Shown here: positions 9,449 through 20,109 of the stretch, piece after piece
Layout: each line of letters starts with the position of its first letter
Position numbering within the stretch: the first letter of the stretch is position 1
DNA from: Ceratopteris richardii
Taxonomy: Eukaryota > Streptophyta > Polypodiopsida > Polypodiales > Pteridaceae
Assembly: GCA_020310875.1 (NCBI GenBank)
Contig: CM035413.1
Span: 162,172,806 to 162,236,805 of the forward strand
Direction of reading: 5' to 3'
Length of the DNA: 64,000 nucleotides
The notes under the pieces: model-generated
What the model was told of the DNA's origin: nothing
What the model saw: only the letters and a program-made list of their open reading frames with translations
Database searches by the model: none
Position numbers and translations under genes: made by a program

Positions 9449-11220
9449 TTGTTCTTTTTTATTTTTCTTAGGATGTCACTTCTTGTCCAATCAATCTTCG
9501 TTGCAAGGAACACTTAAGTTTTATTGTACTTTGAGTTTGGTCGCTCGATTTAAATTCTTTTCCCTTAGGCTATTTCGCAAATGTAATCTCTTGGTACTTG
9601 CACTTGAGTGCTTAGAGTTCTTGGACTTGGTCGTGCTTAATGTAACCTTAATTGATCAAAACCTCCATCCGTACTTAGCCTAAGCTAGGGATTGATAGAG
9701 GTTGTTGAGAATTTCCAACCTTTAGTTTCTCTCGTTGGTTGCCCTTGTGTGCCCAGGAAGCATGTTTCCAAGCTTGCACTTACTCTTGCTTAGAACGCCC
9801 TTCAATGCTCTCAAAGGACCTGTAAAAGTTCCAAGTTAGTTAAAGATTTGAATTCAATTGACACAACCAATCATCTTCAATCATGCAATTCAGAGATCAA
9901 ATTATTCTTTGGATTTATGGAAAACAATCCTAAAGATCCCTCCGTTTTCTTCCCCCTAGGTATGGTCAACTTAAAAATAATATATCTAATAATCCTGATA
10001 TTAATTTTACTGTAACCAGTGGAAGTTTTGGTAGTACACCCCACGAGCTTTCCAACGAGCCTAAGATCACCCTGAACGGATTTCGTATGAGGAAGTTATG
10101 ATTGTTCAGGGTTCTGGGGTTAAAACAGGGTCCAAACAAGCTAACAATCAAATAGGGTCTTCTCCAACTATTTGTTTATGGCCTCCCTATGTGCCCTATA
10201 GTCCAATATTCATGTCCAAAATTAGCACAAAGTCTTCAATTAAAAACCCTAAAAACTTGGCCAAAATTGCCCATCAATCACGATCGAGTGGTCTGTCAAT
10301 CGCGATTGATATGTCAGTCGCGATCGATGTGTCGGTCGCGATTGACATGTCCGTCGTGGCTATCAGTCGCGATTGATGGGTCAATCGCGATTGACACGTG
10401 GCCCGAAAATCTCGTCAATTGTGGTCAAAGGATCATTGACTCTGTCAATCACGATTGATGGGTCGATCGTGATTGACACGTGGCACGCGGGGTCTGTGGG
10501 TCGTGGTCAAATAGTCGTTGACTAGGTCAATCATGATTGACAGGTCCGTCGGGGCTGTCAGTCACGATTGATGGGTCGATCGTGATTGATGGGTCGGTCG
10601 TGATTGACATGTGGTGCGCGATAGGCCTGTCAGTCGTGGTCAGTCGGTCGTTGACTCTGTTGGTCGCGATTGACGGGTCGATCACGATTGACAGGTCCGT
10701 TGACAGGTGTCCGTTGTCGTTTGTCGATTGCGATTGACGTGTCGATCACGATTGACAGAGAATTGAGGAATTTTAAAATTTCAAACACATATTCATGAAG
10801 CTCTAGGCCTACACATCACATTTATGCACTCAATTTAACAAAAGGATCACTTTTTCTGTCGGTCGCGATTGATAGAGGTCAATGCCTCGGGACCTGCACA
10901 GTCAAAAATTTTACCTGCTGAAGCTGGTGCAGCTGCTCGGGATGCTGATTCCTGCAAAAAATCTCAGAAAACACACAATAGCACAAACACACATACGCTC
11001 TCTCGCTCTCTCTCACAAGTGAAATGAGGGAAATGGTATGGGAATGGTGATAAGACCAAAAAATTGAAAATGTTGCGATGATGGAGATGGAGGTGGGAGA
11101 TGGTGATGATGATAATGGTGATGAAGAAAACAAAAGAAAGTAGATAAAAGTGAAGAAAATACCTATAACTCCAACGGCTCAACTCTACGTCTTAGCATCA
11201 CACGCTCGTCCTCAAGGCTC
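9449..11220 (-). other. Element A untranslated leader between PBS and gag
   Basis: About 1.8 kb between the primer-binding site and the gag start, with no convincing coding sequence. It holds the palindrome array described separately (about 10275-10875) and purine/pyrimidine-biased stretches near 10985-11150. The short open frames there are low-complexity. Leaders of this length occur in several plant gypsy lineages. Packaging or translation signals may lie here, but none can be named. Confidence 0.6.
10275..10875. repeat. Array of 16-bp palindromes in the element A leader
   Basis: About 16 copies of a unit near GTCAATCGCGATTGAC, a perfect 16-bp palindrome in its best copies (for example near 10380). 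Variants change R/Y positions, giving GTCRRTCRYGATTGAY. Spacers of 4-40 bases often begin with GGGTC, ATGTC or ACGTGG. Many differences are C/T or G/A at the central CG, as expected from deamination of methylated CpG. The array is the most CG-rich part of this element. Confidence 0.9.
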
Positions 11221-11240
11221 GATCCCCGGCAACGGCACCA
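11221..11240 (-). other. Element A primer-binding site, tRNA-Asp type
   Basis: On the minus strand it reads TGGTGCCGTTGCCGGGGATC. This is complementary to the 3' end of plant tRNA-Asp(GUC) as I know it, with one mismatch (T for C in TGGCGCC). It lies about five bases inside the LTR edge, which fixes element A on the minus strand. Confidence 0.85.
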
Positions 11241-11245
11241 AAATT

Positions 11246-11873
11246 TGGTGTAGCTCAGTGATGAGTAGCACATCCTTTAATGTCGATCGGGGAAGATGTG
11301 AGGATGGTATGAAGACCTCGAACCAGTGATGTCACAAATGTGTGAGTGAGAAGCACACCAACATGCACACACATACACACACACGCACACACAAGGCAAG
11401 AACAAAAGGAGAGACAATGGAATTCTTTTAGATTACTCAAAAGTGCTCTTACAAGTTCAATTCTACAACAATCTACCCTCAAAAATGAGCTCTCTAGCTC
11501 TTTTTATAGTTGTTTTTGGCCTTGTCCAGACCTAGTGTCCGGCCTAGTTAAAAATTAGGTTCTAGGGCCTATTTGAGGGCTCAAATAGAGTCTAAAAATC
11601 ATGAAAATTGGTACGATGATACTTTTAATACTCCTCAAGCTTGAGGACTCTTCGGCTTGCACAAAATGATTACAAAAAGGTGAAATGGTATTTACAATGC
11701 TTTTAGTGATGAGAATCACTGTTATGAAGATGTTGATTTGGAAAAATTTGAATGGCCTACTTGCCAGATCTTCGTTGACTACTTTGTCTGCTTGTGCCTT
11801 CTCTCCGCTCTGGCTCCCTTCTTTGGCTTCCTTGTCTTGTGAGTCCTTGGGTGCTTTGACTACTGCCAACACC
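11246..11873 (-). repeat. Element A 5' LTR
   Basis: Starts TGTTGG at 11873 (minus) and ends CCA near 11246, followed by AAATT and the PBS. The inner edge is uncertain by about 6 bases. A related LTR lies at 27683-28379, sharing the AC-rich tract and the segment around TCCGGCCTAGTTAAAAATTA. A TATA-like TATAAAAA lies at 11501-11507 (minus). D2 gag reads directly up to the outer edge. Confidence 0.85.
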
Positions 11874-11880
11874 CTTGTTC

Positions 11881-12660
11881 CTAAATGATAGCATTGACAG
11901 CCGCTCTGCTCTGTACCTTTGCATTATAAGGAGAGGTCCCTGTAGTGTGGTTCACTGTATGGCAAATGGCGTGGTACATCTGATTCAGAGTGCATGCTGA
12001 GCTACTGTGTCTTGTGTTTTTACATTTAGTACAGTAAATTTGTTTCATAGGATCCTCATTCGAATGCTTGGATGCCTTCAACCACTCTAAATCTTCAATG
12101 AATCCACCCACTTTATTTTCTAACTATAAAGCCATGGCGATGACGGCATCCAAGGTCATTCCTCCCATACATCGTATAATCATGATCTATTTCAATTGGG
12201 GATTTAATCCGTTTATGAACCACTGAGTAATGACGTCGTCTGGTAAATTGGCATGCGCTAATGGTAACTATCGTAAATGAGTCCGGAATAGAGTGGCATA
12301 ATCTTGTACATTCTGGTGTGGCTTCTGCCTGTTATTTTGGAAATAATAAAAAATTTCTGCTGGGTTTTTATTTAACCAGAATCGTTGCAGAAATGCATTC
12401 TTCACGTCATCATACTATCGGAAATGATTCAAGTCCTACTCGGTAAATCAGCATGCAACTTCATTAACCAAAGTTGACTGGAACACAATGGCTTTATAAG
12501 CAGGGTCTACTGGGTAATTCAAAACTGCATAACTAATTTCAAATGTTTGCACATGCGCATCGGGATCATCTCCCGGAAAACCTCCAAATTTTTTGTATGT
12601 GACTCTGGCTGGCACCGAACGCAGAGGAATAATCTGTTGCTGTTGTTGTTGTTGTTGTTG
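11881..12660 (-). pseudogene. D2 gag, capsid part and zinc knuckles
   Basis: Decayed Gag homologous to element D gag at 59594-60600. The 12111-11881 frame has VGGF-type start GGFIEDLEWLKAS, then CTKCKNTRHSSSAC and CHTVNHTTG as remnants of the two Cys-His units. Upstream, in broken frames, are the counterparts of the D capsid segment (AFLQRF region about 12370-12420, VITQWFINGL about 12215-12240). At 11881 an in-frame stop replaces the Gln of D. Confidence 0.75.
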
Positions 12661-12684
12661 TTGTTGTTGCTATTGTTGTTGCTG
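12635..12684 (-). repeat. CAA/CAG trinucleotide repeat encoding poly-Gln in D2 gag
   Basis: About 16 TTG/CTG triplets on the plus strand encode a run of Gln on the minus strand in the D2 gag N-terminus. Element D has a short QQQQQ at the matching site (about 60650), so the tract expanded in D2. Confidence 0.85.
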
Positions 12685-13115
12685 TGAACTACTCATGTTT
12701 CCTGAATTTTGGGGAAGTATTTCTTGATGTTCCTGGGCCGTATGGTTACTTTGCCCACTTTCCGGTCCTAAGATGTCTCTGAACCGATTACTTAGCTGAA
12801 AATCTAATAGCCCTTTCTCAACTTTAGTGTCAAAATTGGCTAAACTTGCACCTAAAAACGGTGAATGCAGAAAATTCCTACCGAACAACACCGCAATATC
12901 ACTGGAGATCACCGAATTGTCATCGGATAATGCTGAACTCTTACCAAAAATCGCCAAATTCTCACCGGATAACGCTGAACTGTCACCACACTGAGCCGAA
13001 GTACAACAAAAAACTAACGTACTATCTTCAGAATATACCAGACTATCATCGGAACACACTAGATTATCGCCTTCTTCTTTGACCCTTAACCTTTTTCTTC
13101 AACTAACTACTCCAT
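12670..13115 (-). pseudogene. D2 gag N-terminal region with Ser/Asp-rich repeats
   Basis: The 13059-12670 frame (129 codons) shows a loose repeat of about 15 residues: SSALSGENLAIFG, SSALSDDNSVISS, DIAVLFG. It is followed by KVEKGLLDFQLSNRFRDIL, the counterpart of D's KLFETEIRSILNKI. Element D has the same kind of repeat around 60860-61040. Function unknown, probably the Gag N-terminus. Confidence 0.55.
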
Positions 13116-13133
13116 TTCCCACAGATGGCGCCA
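13116..13133 (-). other. D2 primer-binding site
   Basis: Minus-strand TGGCGCCATCTGTGGGAA, one base before the LTR. It matches the element D site (61454-61471) except for one base. The tRNA is not assigned. Confidence 0.75.
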
Positions 13134-13134
13134 G

Positions 13135-13244
13135 TGTTAAACTAATGTTTAAACTGTTTATCAGATCTGGGTTCTTGGGATGGTTAGGGGTCTGTAAAAC
13201 AGAGGCCCTGTTTGTATTTTCCCAATCTACTAACTCAGTTTATG
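13135..13244 (-). repeat. D2 5' LTR, truncated
   Basis: TGTTAA start followed by sequence aligned with the first 130 bases of the element D LTR (shared GGGTTCTTGGGA, AGGGGTCTGT and ACAGAGGCCCTGT). It is cut near 13244, where copia-1 gag tail sequence starts. Confidence 0.8.
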
Positions 13245-15609
13245 CTACTGCAATGGTAACTACCAAGGTGGATTCAGAAATAGAAGGGATTACAACAACT
13301 ACACAGAGGAGCAAGATGACTCCCTATTGATCATGAATATGACCTCCAAGGCAGGTACAAATGATGATCATTTATTTTATATTGATTCAGGGTGTTCTAA
13401 CCATGTAGCTGGTAATGTGGCACTACTCTCTGATTTGGAAGAACCCAAGGGTAAACATCAGGTACAGACAGGTGATGATACTAAACATTCTGTTGTAAAG
13501 ATTGGAAATGTGAAAACTTGTGATGGTAACCAGAACCTATTGAGCAGGGTACTTTATGTACCAACCATTACCAAGAACCTAATGAGTGTTGGTCAAATTG
13601 TGGAGAAAGGTTTGCAGGTCAGGTTCACTCAACATGGAGCATATGTAGAGGACCCAAGACATGGATTCAGAAGCATAGCCAAGGGAGAAAAATCAGGTAG
13701 ATTGTTTACCTTTGAACTAGAAGACACCAAGAACATTGCTTTATACAATTACAAGGATCAAACACTTTCAGAGTTAGAAATATGGCACAAGAGGTTAGGT
13801 CACATAGGTGAAAGAACCCTAAAGCAAATGTGTAGGGATCAATGTGTGCTTGGGATACCTAATGTGTCCAAGCAACACATGATTTACAAGTGTGGTGCTT
13901 GTCAGTTTGGTAAGTCTCACAGGTTGCCCTATTCAAAGAAAGGTTTCATGCATGAAGACTACCTAGACTTGGTACACACAGATGTTTGGGGACCTAGCAA
14001 GGATCCCTCCATTTCAGGATCAAGGTACTATGTGTCCTTCATTGATGATTATAGCAGATGGACTGTTTTATACTTTATGAAGCATAAAGATGAAGTGTTT
14101 AATTGTTTCAAGAGGTATCTTGCACTTGTTGAAAACCAAACAGGAAGAAACTTGAAGAGGCTAAGGTCAGATGGAGGAGGAGAGTACTTCTCCAATGAGT
14201 TTGAAGATTTCTTGCAGGAAAGAGGCATCAAAAGGGAGATAACTACAAGGTACTCACCTGAACAAAATGGAGTAGCTGAAAGAAGGAATAGACTCATTGT
14301 AGAAACAGCTAGGTCTATGCTTAATGAAAAGAAGTTGCCAAATTATCTTTGGGCAGAGAGTGTATCTACTGCCACCTACCTCATCAACAGGTTTCCATCA
14401 AAGTCTCTTGATGGCATGACACATTATGAAGCTTGGCATGGTAAGAGACCATCATTGGATCATTGTAAAATTTTTGGTTGTGTAGCATATGTGCATATTC
14501 CCTCACAGGTAAGGGGAAAGCTAGACCCTAAAGCTGAAAAATGTATCTTCATTGGTTATGATTTGAACCAAAAAGGGTACAGATTCTACAACCCAACAAA
14601 CAAAGGCTTCAAGGTAAGCAGAGATGTCATCTTTGATGAGAATGACTCATGGTATGAGAATGAATGCAGGAAGGTTAGTCTACCATATGATATGGAAGAA
14701 GATTTCCCAAAGCTCACCAAGGAGGAACCAATTCAGAAAGAAGACTCAAGCTCAGAAGATGATGACACAATTAACCTTGAGGAATTTAAGGCTTGTAAGT
14801 CCAAAGGGAAGATGAAAATGAAGAAGCTAGAGGATACACCAGAATCCTCAACTCAAGCAATGAGGAGATCTCAGAGAGAAAAGAAGAAGCCTATCAGATA
14901 TGGGTATGATACTTCTCTTGTAACCAAGCATTCTGTATATCTTGCAAAGGATTTGTTGAATGAAGAACCAGGTACATATGAAGAGGCAATCACCAAACTA
15001 GAATGGAAAGGAGCTATGGATGAAGAAATAGAAGCTCTCAAGGAGAGTGACACATGGGACTTGGTACCCAAGAAGGACTCTATGAAGGTGATAGGATCCA
15101 GATGGATCTACAAACTAAAGAGAAACTCAGATGGAACAATCAACAGGTACAAAGCTAGGTTGGTAGCCAAGGGTTTTGCACAAACCCAAGGCATTGATTA
15201 TGAGGAGACATTTTCTCCTGTGGCTAAGATGCCAACAATCAGAGTACTAGTGAGTGTAGCTGCATCCAAGAATTGGAACATGTACCAATTAGATGTCAAG
15301 AATGCTTTCCTGAATGGATGGATATCTGAAGAAGTCTACATGTCACAACCACCTGGCTATGAAGATCCCAAGAAGGTAAATTATGTTTGTAAATTGAAGA
15401 AGGCTCTATATGGATTGAAGCACGCACCTAGAGCATGGAATTATAGGTTGACAACATATCTCCAAGACCAAGGATTTGTGATGAGTAAAGCAGACACTTC
15501 TCTATTCATAAAGAGGAGTAGTACAGAGGTAATCTACTTGTGTGTTTATGTTGATGACATCATCATTACAAGAAATGATGTCAATGGTATTAGACACATC
15601 AAAGGATAG
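13245..15609 (+). CDS. Copia-1 Gag tail, protease, integrase and most of RT
   Basis: A long open frame of the copia polyprotein, open from upstream of the first Met at 13330. In order: end of Gag (RRDYNNY, 13280); aspartic protease [13 protein letters not shown] (13377-13415, intact D-S-G); GAG-pre-integrase zinc module [14 protein letters not shown]...[10 protein letters not shown] (about 13780-13920); integrase core with [16 protein letters not shown] and NGVAERRNR supplying D, D and E (13975-14290); conserved C-terminal segment; RT from [12 protein letters not shown] (15005) through [12 protein letters not shown] to [10 protein letters not shown] (15540-15570). A TAG at 15607-15609 separates it from the rest of RT in the same frame. 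Gag and pol are in one frame here. Confidence 0.94.
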
Positions 15610-16497
15610 ATGATGAAGGAGTTCAAGATCAATGATCTTGGTTTATTGAAATACTTCTTAGGTCTTGAGTTAGTCTACACTAATTCAGGTATATATATCA
15701 CTCAAAAGAAGTATGTACAGGACATTGTGAAGAAGTTTAATTTGCAGGATGCTAAAGTCTCAAGTACTCCAATGGAGGTCAACCTAAAGCTTAGTGCTCA
15801 TGAAGGTGATGAAGTCCAAGACATTACAGGATACCAAAGTATGGTTGGCAGTTTGAATTATGCTACCTTGACTAGAATTGACATAGAATATGGAGTTAGT
15901 GTGCTAAGTCAATTCATGCACAAACCAAGGGTACCTCACCTAGAGGCAGCAAAGAAGATCTTGAAGTATCTAAAAGGAACTCAAAACTATGGTTTGTACT
16001 TTCCTTATACATCAGATATTGATATTAAAGTATATTCAGATGCAGATTGGGCAGGATGCAAGGATGATAGGAGGAGCACTTCAGGATACATATGTTTTGC
16101 AGGTGATAAGCCTATTTCTTGGTCAGCCAAGAAACAACCTACAATAGCTTTGTCATCCACTGAAGCAGAGTATAGAGGGCTAGCCAATGCCACTCAAGAA
16201 GCTATCTGGTTGAAGCTTTTATATACAGAATTAGGTCTATACACTAGACCTCCAATTATCTTTGGAGATAACACAAGCTCTCTTCACCTTGCAGCTAATC
16301 CAATATATCATGCTAGAACCAAACACATAGAGGTTCATTACCACTATGCGAGGGAAAAATTGCTAAGCAAAGACATTCAATTGACTTATGTGTCCACTAA
16401 TATGCAATGTGCAGATTTACTTACTAAAGCTTTGGATGGAAACAAGTTATACAGATTCAAATCCATGATTGGATTGCAAGATGTGATTGAAGATTGA
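15610..16497 (+). CDS. Copia-1 RT C-terminus and RNase H
   Basis: Continues the polyprotein in the same frame after one stop. The RT thumb region has LLKYFLGLELVYT and STPMEVNLKL. The connecting region has YQSMVGSLNYATLTRIDI and HLEAAKKILKYLKG. RNase H has VYSDADWAG (first Asp), LSSTEAEYRGL (Glu), IFGDNTSSLHLA (Asp) and ARTKHIEVHYHY. All catalytic residues look intact. Ends at a TGA 42 bases before the LTR. Confidence 0.94.
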   Translation: MMKEFKINDLGLLKYFLGLELVYTNSGIYITQKKYVQDIVKKFNLQDAKVSSTPMEVNLKLSAHEGDEVQDITGYQSMVGSLNYATLTRIDIEYGVSVLSQFMHKPRVPHLEAAKKILKYLKGTQNYGLYFPYTSDIDIKVYSDADWAGCKDDRRSTSGYICFAGDKPISWSAKKQPTIALSSTEAEYRGLANATQEAIWLKLLYTELGLYTRPPIIFGDNTSSLHLAANPIYHARTKHIEVHYHYAREKLLSKDIQLTYVSTNMQCADLLTKALDGNKLYRFKSMIGLQDVIED

Positions 16498-16528
16498 AGA
16501 TGAAGACTTAAGCCAAAGTGTTTGGCTT

Positions 16529-16538
16529 GAGGGGGAGC
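16529..16538 (+). other. Copia-1 polypurine tract
   Basis: GAGGGGGAGC directly before the TGTTGG of the LTR, the expected primer site for plus-strand synthesis. Copia-3 and F carry related tracts. Confidence 0.9.
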
Positions 16539-17596
16539 TGTTGGTGCAATTCAAGCCTTCACATTTGGCTTGGAACCCTTGAAGGATATCACTATGTGAA
16601 GCAAGAACCATAGGAACTTATTCTTATGACTTATTACCATTTTATCTTTTGTAAAAGTCTAAATGACTTGGCATGTAAATGATCACACCTACTTGATTAG
16701 ATTCGTGGAAAAATGGATGGTGTAATTGGAGAGAATATCTCCTTACTTTTAGATGAGTGATTTTAGGGAGCCTTAGTTTGAATTTGAAATTCAAATTAAC
16801 CTCCAACTCATATAAAAGTAAAAAGAAAACTTGCGGGTAGTAGTGAGTACATCCGAGCTTCATTTCTGCTAGTATTGAGTGTGTAAGAGGGCTACACCAT
16901 AGCCTACACATCTATACCTCATTAGGCAATGCTTGGCATGCCAATGAGTTTGTAAAATAATGTTAATCAATACATATACTTACATTGATCAACTCTGTGT
17001 TCTCTGAGTTTTCTACCTCCAAGTCTGTCAACTTCAACAGGTCATATCTCAGGATCTACTGAACCAAATCAAGTGATTCAAAGCTTATTAGAACCAACTC
17101 CAAGCATAATACATGCCTAAAAAATTTGAAGGTCATTGGATCCGCCATCTCGGAGAAATCTTGCTCGAAGTGGTCTCTGGTATTTTTCTGCAGAGTTCCT
17201 AAAAAGTCGGGGGTACATATAATTTTGCTAAACTTCTTTCTCAGAGTATAGTTTGTCATTTCTTCTCATTTCACTTGCAAATGGTAGCTTGTTAAGCTAA
17301 TTTAATATGTCCAGAAGGAATTTGATCAATTGTAAGTGTGCTGTTCATACTGAGTGAAAGACTGAGCAGGTATCAAGATCAAAATAGAAAGTTTTCAAGT
17401 CTAGTGAAGTGCAAACTCATCTGTTTTGATCTAATCATTAGTCAAACCATTTCCAAAGTACATATAGCATATTTTGGTATCATTTGGAAGCTCAAAGGGT
17501 CCACTAAGCATAATTGGAGTCAAAGAGGGCTGGTGCAAAGCAGGATTAGCAGCATCAACTCAATCTTCTGAGTGCATCCAACCATTTCTCCCAACA
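16539..17596 (+). repeat. Copia-1 3' LTR (1058 bp)
   Basis: Runs from TGTTGGTGCAATTC to TCCCAACA. Same family as the LTRs of copia-3, K and F; the F LTR (62935-63992) has the same length. The left end joins the polypurine tract. No PBS follows, so it is a 3' LTR. Confidence 0.93.
16811..16818 (+). promoter_or_regulatory. TATA box of the copia-family LTR (copia-1)
   Basis: TATAAAAG 272 bases into the LTR. Counterparts lie at 272-280 bases in copia-3 (both LTRs), K and F, so position and motif are conserved. It probably marks the U3/R region. Confidence 0.65.
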
Positions 17597-17879
17597 ATAT
17601 GGATAAGTAGATTAAGAAATTTGAATGACAACAAAATTAACCATGAATGACATGTGCCTGAATTACTGGAACTATAAAGTCCACATCAGCAGGATCAATA
17701 CTATTAGATTATGTTGAAGGTACCTTCATATTTGTTGGCTTTGACTGTTGTCCAACCAGCTTCTTTAACAATTTTCTCTAAACGTTGGCACTAATGACAA
17801 TAGCTGATCCAAAGATAGCTGCAAAGGAGAATTAATTATTACCTCAAACTAGTCATTGTCCAGCTCTTGCTTGGTCTTC
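17597..17879. other. No recognisable feature
   Basis: AT-rich sequence between the copia-1 LTR and gypsy fragment H. I see no coding motif or repeat. Confidence 0.5.
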
Positions 17880-19565
17880 ATTATATCATTCTTCTTTGTT
17901 TTATGTAGAGATGGTCCATCATCATCTTCCTGGGATAAAATATGAAATTGTACTTGCTTCTACTGATCCTGCTGGATCTATTTCTGCACTTGGTCCTGAA
18001 TTTGTCTTTGCTCCTGCAAATCAATAGGACCTCTATTCTTTGACCTTGTAATTGCCAAAACATCCACATCCTTGACCAAAGCACATTGTTTATAATCACA
18101 ATTCCATTTGTTTTCATGATCTTGATTTTGAGTTTATGACGTACTTGCACCTAGATCATTATGAAATTCCTGATCTAATAAATCAATTACTCTGACATTC
18201 ACCTAAGCAGCCTGCTGAGCCTATTGCTGTTGTTGCCCTTGTTGGTTATTGTGTTTATATCGAACAATCGGTATACCCCTTTCCTCTTTTTTCTTAACCC
18301 ACAAAGGACAATTAGGCCCAATCCAATGATTTGGTGCTGAGCAATATCCACATGGTATCACTCTAGGTGGTCTACCCTATTGATTCCCTTGTTGATTACC
18401 CTGATAATTTCCTTACTGGTTTGCATGATCTCTCCAGGGAGGTCTTCCTTATTGCTGCCTCTAAAAACCACCACATCCTTAAATTGGAATGGCCTCATTT
18501 GTTGCAACTTCATTATTCCTATTATCCTGTCTTGAACTTTGTCCTTGATGCTTTGGGTTATACCAGCACTGACTTGTGGGATATCCTTCTTTATCACAAA
18601 TTTTGTAAAACCTTTTCTCCTTGGGAGCTATTATTGAATATCCATGTTTCTTTAGTCTGAATTGGATTCAACATCTGAACTGGAGTCACTTTGCTTCTTC
18701 TGAGATCTGCCAAATCTTCTTTCTACTCTTGCAGTTGCTAACACTAACACATCAAAACCGTTGGCTATATCCACACTTGCCACTACATGCTTAATGCTGC
18801 TCCTTAATCCTTGTAGGAAGTAACCCGCCAACATCTCGTCAGTAGGTCTCTCCTTGCCTTGTAATCTGTCCATTAAAATCCTAAATTTCTGTGGTTTTTC
18901 TTCCACTACCATGTTCTTTTGTCTAATTGCTCTCAACCTCCTCAAAACATCTGAAGGAGTCTTTTCTTTCCTAAATCTTTGTAAAAATGCTAACCTTAAT
19001 GCATCATAAGTAGAAAAATGAGTGATACCACATTGACTAAACCAGCTCATTGCTCTTCCTTCCAATGTAGCTATGAATTGTTGTAGTTTTATTGCATCAC
19101 CATACATTGTTGGATATCCATTTGTTGTCCGCTTTATTTCAAATTGAGCAACATGACAGTCTGCATCTTCCTTTGAACCTCCTCTAAAATGTGTTGCTTT
19201 CACTTTGGGGTTTGGAGGTGATTGTGCCATGGGCATTGGCTGAGGTGTATGCCTAGTTCTTTGCCTGATCGTCCCTCCAAGTGGGTCGAACTGGAATCAC
19301 CTTCTAACTCCTACAGTTGCTTTTGTTAGGAACAAGGCTCCTAGTATTCTACCCACCAACCTTGCTTTTGTTGCACCTGTTCCTCCTTCTTCCTCTTTCG
19401 ATTCAATTAGAATCCTCTTATGCTTTGTACCAATTGTACGGTTCAGAAGATGAATCCACATTACCCACTTGTGCTTGTGCTCTTGTGTAATAGACTTTAC
19501 TAAATATTCCTCTTCTTCCCGTCATGCATCTCTTGCTTCTTTAGCAAATGCAGTAGGATCGCCAA
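17880..19565 (-). pseudogene. Gypsy fragment H: gag with zinc knuckle
   Basis: Remnant Gag of a third gypsy lineage. The 19236-18652 frame (195 codons) has a Retrotrans_gag-type core: THFRGGSKEDADCHVAQFEI, MSWFSQCGITHFSTYDALR, AFLQRFRKEKTPSDVLRRL and FLQGLRSSIKHVV. Upstream to about 19560 broken frames carry an acidic segment (EARDA then REEEEYLVKS). Downstream, at about 18285-18350, a zinc knuckle reads CGYCSAPNHWIGPNC (C-x2-C-x4-H-x5-C). The remaining 17880-18280 is Q-rich and frameshifted. No protease or RT attaches to it. Confidence 0.75.
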
Positions 19566-20109
19566 ATGTGTTTGGGTTCAAAACACATAGCTATTGACTC
19601 AAACAATTGACTCACATGAATAATTCTTTGTGCAAAACCTTCTCACACACACAACTCAATTACATAGATATAGAATTCTTAGATTTACCACACTAGGCTA
19701 GCCATAATGCACATATAAATCAATTACGTTTGAAATAGACAACAATACATGCTTGCACAATAGGATCAAAATGAAAAATTTCACGAATGATCTTTGTATT
19801 ATAGAAAATAGGACTGTCTGAATATCAATTAGGCTTCTTCTACATCAAAATCATCGGGTCTGATCACTGTCAGCCTGGGCGGTTACAAGAATAGAGTCAT
19901 TTTCTCTTCTCTCAACCTTCGTCTCTCTGTAAGATGCTTCCTCTTCCCCTTACCTATTTGTGCACACAAAATTACAACGATCATATCCCACGACATTCTC
20001 TTTAACTAACTTATAACTGTTTCTTTTTTAAATATTTGATTGACCAAAATATGGATTCAACAAACTCCAAGTCAGCAACATCAAAGTTAGCAAAATTATG
20101 ACTAACCAC
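19566..20109. other. Unassigned stretch between H gag and an RT fragment
   Basis: Position and lack of coding potential would fit a leader or LTR of H. I could not find a second copy, a clear PBS or paired termini, so this is not claimed. Nothing else recognised. Confidence 0.35.

Larger units (their letters stand above)
1..11873 (-). mobile_element. Element A: Ty3/gypsy retrotransposon, double-protease family (3' end outside window)
   Basis: Read on the minus strand this is a gypsy element: 5' LTR, tRNA-Asp-like primer-binding site, long leader with a palindrome array, Gag, PR1, RT, RNase H, two H2C2 modules, integrase, a second protease and a W-V-P-K extension. The gypsy domain order (RT and RNase H before integrase) is clear. 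The 3' LTR and the rest of the extension lie before position 1. It sits inside older gypsy copy D2, whose gag resumes at 11874. Several frameshifts and stops make this copy defective. Elements B and C are relatives and I is a more distant one. Confidence 0.93.
11874..13244 (-). mobile_element. Element D2: 5' fragment of a D-type gypsy element
   Basis: Minus-strand remnant with part of a 5' LTR, a PBS, gag N-terminus, poly-Gln tract and gag up to the sequence matching D gag AIVNAII. There element A's LTR interrupts it at 11874. The rest presumably lies beyond position 1. On the right its LTR is cut after about 110 bp, where copia-1 begins. It is clearly older than element D, with more stops. 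Confidence 0.85.
13245..17596 (+). mobile_element. Copia-1: Ty1/copia element, 5'-truncated, with 3' LTR
   Basis: Starts inside the end of gag ([14 protein letters not shown]) and runs through protease, integrase, RT and RNase H to a polypurine tract and a full 3' LTR. The order integrase before RT marks it as copia. Copia-2, copia-3, F and K are the same family. The 5' LTR and most of gag are missing at the junction with D2. Confidence 0.95.

Noticed and set aside
10098..10737. Open frames rich in S, V, I and D across the palindrome array
   Set aside because: They follow from translating the repeat and have no homology to element proteins.
10275..10875. CRISPR-like array
   Set aside because: Units are palindromic, spacers vary from a few to 40 bases and are themselves similar, and the context is a plant retrotransposon leader.
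10879..11182. Ser/Ile/Thr-rich small proteins near the element A leader
   Set aside because: Low-complexity translation of GA/TG-rich sequence, no start context or conservation.
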